From Pandoraea communis (lineage in GTDB: Bacteria; Pseudomonadota; Gammaproteobacteria; Burkholderiales; Burkholderiaceae), in contig NZ_CABPSJ010000004.1 in assembly GCF_902459745.1 (NCBI RefSeq), positions 620,001 through 684,000 on the forward strand: a stretch of DNA of 64,000 nt. Direction: 5' to 3'. The translations under genes and the position numbers were made by a program. Shown piece by piece: positions 62,928-64,000 of the stretch (the first letter of the stretch is position 1; each line of letters starts with the position of its first letter). The notes under the pieces were generated by a model, which did not search any database, was not told the origin of the DNA, and was given only the letters and a program-made list of their open reading frames with translations.

Positions 62928-64000
62928 GCCCGACGTGGGTGCGTGCCCCGACGTCGGCGCCGGCCACACCGTTGACGAACGCCGAAACCTTTGCCTTTCG
63001 ATTCACCCGGTAGCCTACCCGGGCGCCATACTCCACCCAATTGAGGCGGTTCGACACTTGCGGCGAGAGTGCACCCACGCCGCCGACGTTCAACTGTGAG
63101 CCGTCACGGTAGCTGAAGCCATGCGCCCACGCGCCCCAGATCGCGGCGTCGATGGTCGAGGTGAAAGCATGCACCCACTTCTCGCGGAGTTTGAGCACGT
63201 TCATCGTGGACGACGACGCCGGCATGCTCGCCTCGAACGGGTTGGCCGGTGACAGCACCTCGCTGTACGACCCCGTATGCAATACCTGGCGTCCGATTTC
63301 AAGGGATTGCGTCAGTTGATCGTTCGCCGTCACGTTGATCAGCATGCCGAGACGCGCAAATCCATAGGCTTGTCTGCCCGACGCACTGCCGCTGCCCGTC
63401 GCGGTGCCCGAGCCGTTTGCATAGTTGCGGGAGAAGCGGTAATTGCTGTCGGGCGAGTAGAAGCCGCCAGCTTCGCCGAACCACCCGATCCGGTCGTCGA
63501 GCATATAGGCGTAGCGCAGCTTGGCCGCTGCCGTAAAGGCCCCCTTCATCTCCGTATCCGAATAGCTCTCCGACGCATAGCCAAGGCCCGCGACAAGTTC
63601 GAACGGCGCCAGATTCAAATGCCCCGTGATCCCCGCAGCCAGCGAGCCGACCGAGCCGAACGCCGACACCCCGCTCGGCGCGCCCGACGGCGCGCCTTCC
63701 CCCAGCATCTGGTCGGCGAAGCCGTGCATCTGCCCCATGACGCTTTGACGCCCCTTGCCGACCTGATTGGCCGAGGCTTGCACCGACGCCGGCGTGGTGA
63801 CACCCGCGATCACGGGAAGCACAGGGGCGGCTGGCGAGGGCGATCCGGGGCTCGGCGTGCTTGCCGCAGGGTTCTGCGGGGTGGCAGGCTCCGTTGCGGG
63901 AGGCGGCAACACCGTCGCATCGATATACCGGATGAGATAAGCCTGGCCGATGCCGTTTGTCGCCGGCCCGCTGCCGCTTCCAACGATGTACTGCCCGTTC
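62905..64000 (-). CDS. Autotransporter-like outer-membrane beta-barrel protein, C-terminal part (5' end outside window)
   Basis: The open frame runs off the window; 364 residues are visible. The first about 35 ([28 protein letters not shown]) resemble a HAF-type extracellular repeat. A Pro/Ala/Thr-rich linker follows (about 35-70). The last about 270 residues form alternating polar/hydrophobic strands ([32 protein letters not shown]) ending in MFF, the terminal aromatic needed for Bam-mediated insertion. Most likely an autotransporter domain protein; a porin-like protein is a weaker alternative. Confidence 0.78.
   Translation of the reverse strand, partial: NGQYIVGSGSGPATNGIGQAYLIRYIDATVLPPPATEPATPQNPAASTPSPGSPSPAAPVLPVIAGVTTPASVQASANQVGKGRQSVMGQMHGFADQMLGEGAPSGAPSGVSAFGSVGSLAAGITGHLNLAPFELVAGLGYASESYSDTEMKGAFTAAAKLRYAYMLDDRIGWFGEAGGFYSPDSNYRFSRNYANGSGTATGSGSASGRQAYGFARLGMLINVTANDQLTQSLEIGRQVLHTGSYSEVLSPANPFEASMPASSSTMNVLKLREKWVHAFTSTIDAAIWGAWAHGFSYRDGSQLNVGGVGALSPQVSNRLNWVEYGARVGYRVNRKAKVSAFVNGVAGADVGARTHVGLNLEMFF

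Overview
The window is about 63% GC, densely coded DNA from a beta-proteobacterium of the Burkholderiaceae. The gene order (msbA-rfb; yebC-purD-hemF-nadD-rsfS-rlmH-maf-rng), the Burkholderia-type porin and the many TRAP, ABC, LysR and GntR genes fit Pandoraea or a close relative. That genus call is inference from gene content; no marker gene was compared.

Layout. 1-4.7 kb: the end of the lipid A flippase msbA, an AhpD-like protein and rfbBAC (dTDP-rhamnose precursors, no rfbD beside them). 4.8-19.7 kb: a minus-strand housekeeping run (CDF transporter, rng, maf, ugpQCEAB, rlmH, rsfS, nadD, hemF, mscS, purD, yebC), with the whole ugp glycerol-phosphate operon lying between rlmH and maf. 20-28 kb: a HerA-like ATPase, a DMT transporter, upp, an SDR with an altered active site, mgsA, a quinone oxidoreductase, a DUF1232 protein and a C26 amidase with a long disordered N-terminus.

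28-48 kb is the accessory, regulation-rich part. A porin is followed by a long gap that ends in an orphan intrinsic terminator, which suggests a small RNA. Next come a sensor-less sigma-54 activator, a LysR regulator, and a GntR-controlled catabolic cluster (alpha/beta hydrolase, iron alcohol dehydrogenase, MFS carrier, membrane di-iron hydroxylase). Each of its three transcription units is preceded by a TAATATRTTA palindrome. The most striking object is the intergenic region at 41.9-42.6 kb. It holds three identical-arm palindromes (TGCGACA-N2-TGTCGCA) between two divergent, near-consensus sigma-54 promoters. One promoter drives a TRAP transporter plus SDR, the other a thiolase, acyl-CoA ligase and two PPC/DUF296 proteins. 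Together these look like an uncharacterised uptake and CoA-dependent degradation system for an organic acid.

48-64 kb: alaC, an SMR pump, rocD, tRNA-Arg(UCU) with a 24-codon integrase remnant just downstream (an island scar), a CLC channel with CBS domains, and an ABC transporter + Pyr2C-reductase-like + enolase-superfamily operon opposite its FadR-type regulator (possibly imino-acid use). A sigma-28-type chemoreceptor gene follows, flanked by inverted copies of a roughly 100-bp repeat, with a broken yaiI duplicate on its left side. Then come intact yaiI and the C-terminal part of an autotransporter-like protein running off the window.
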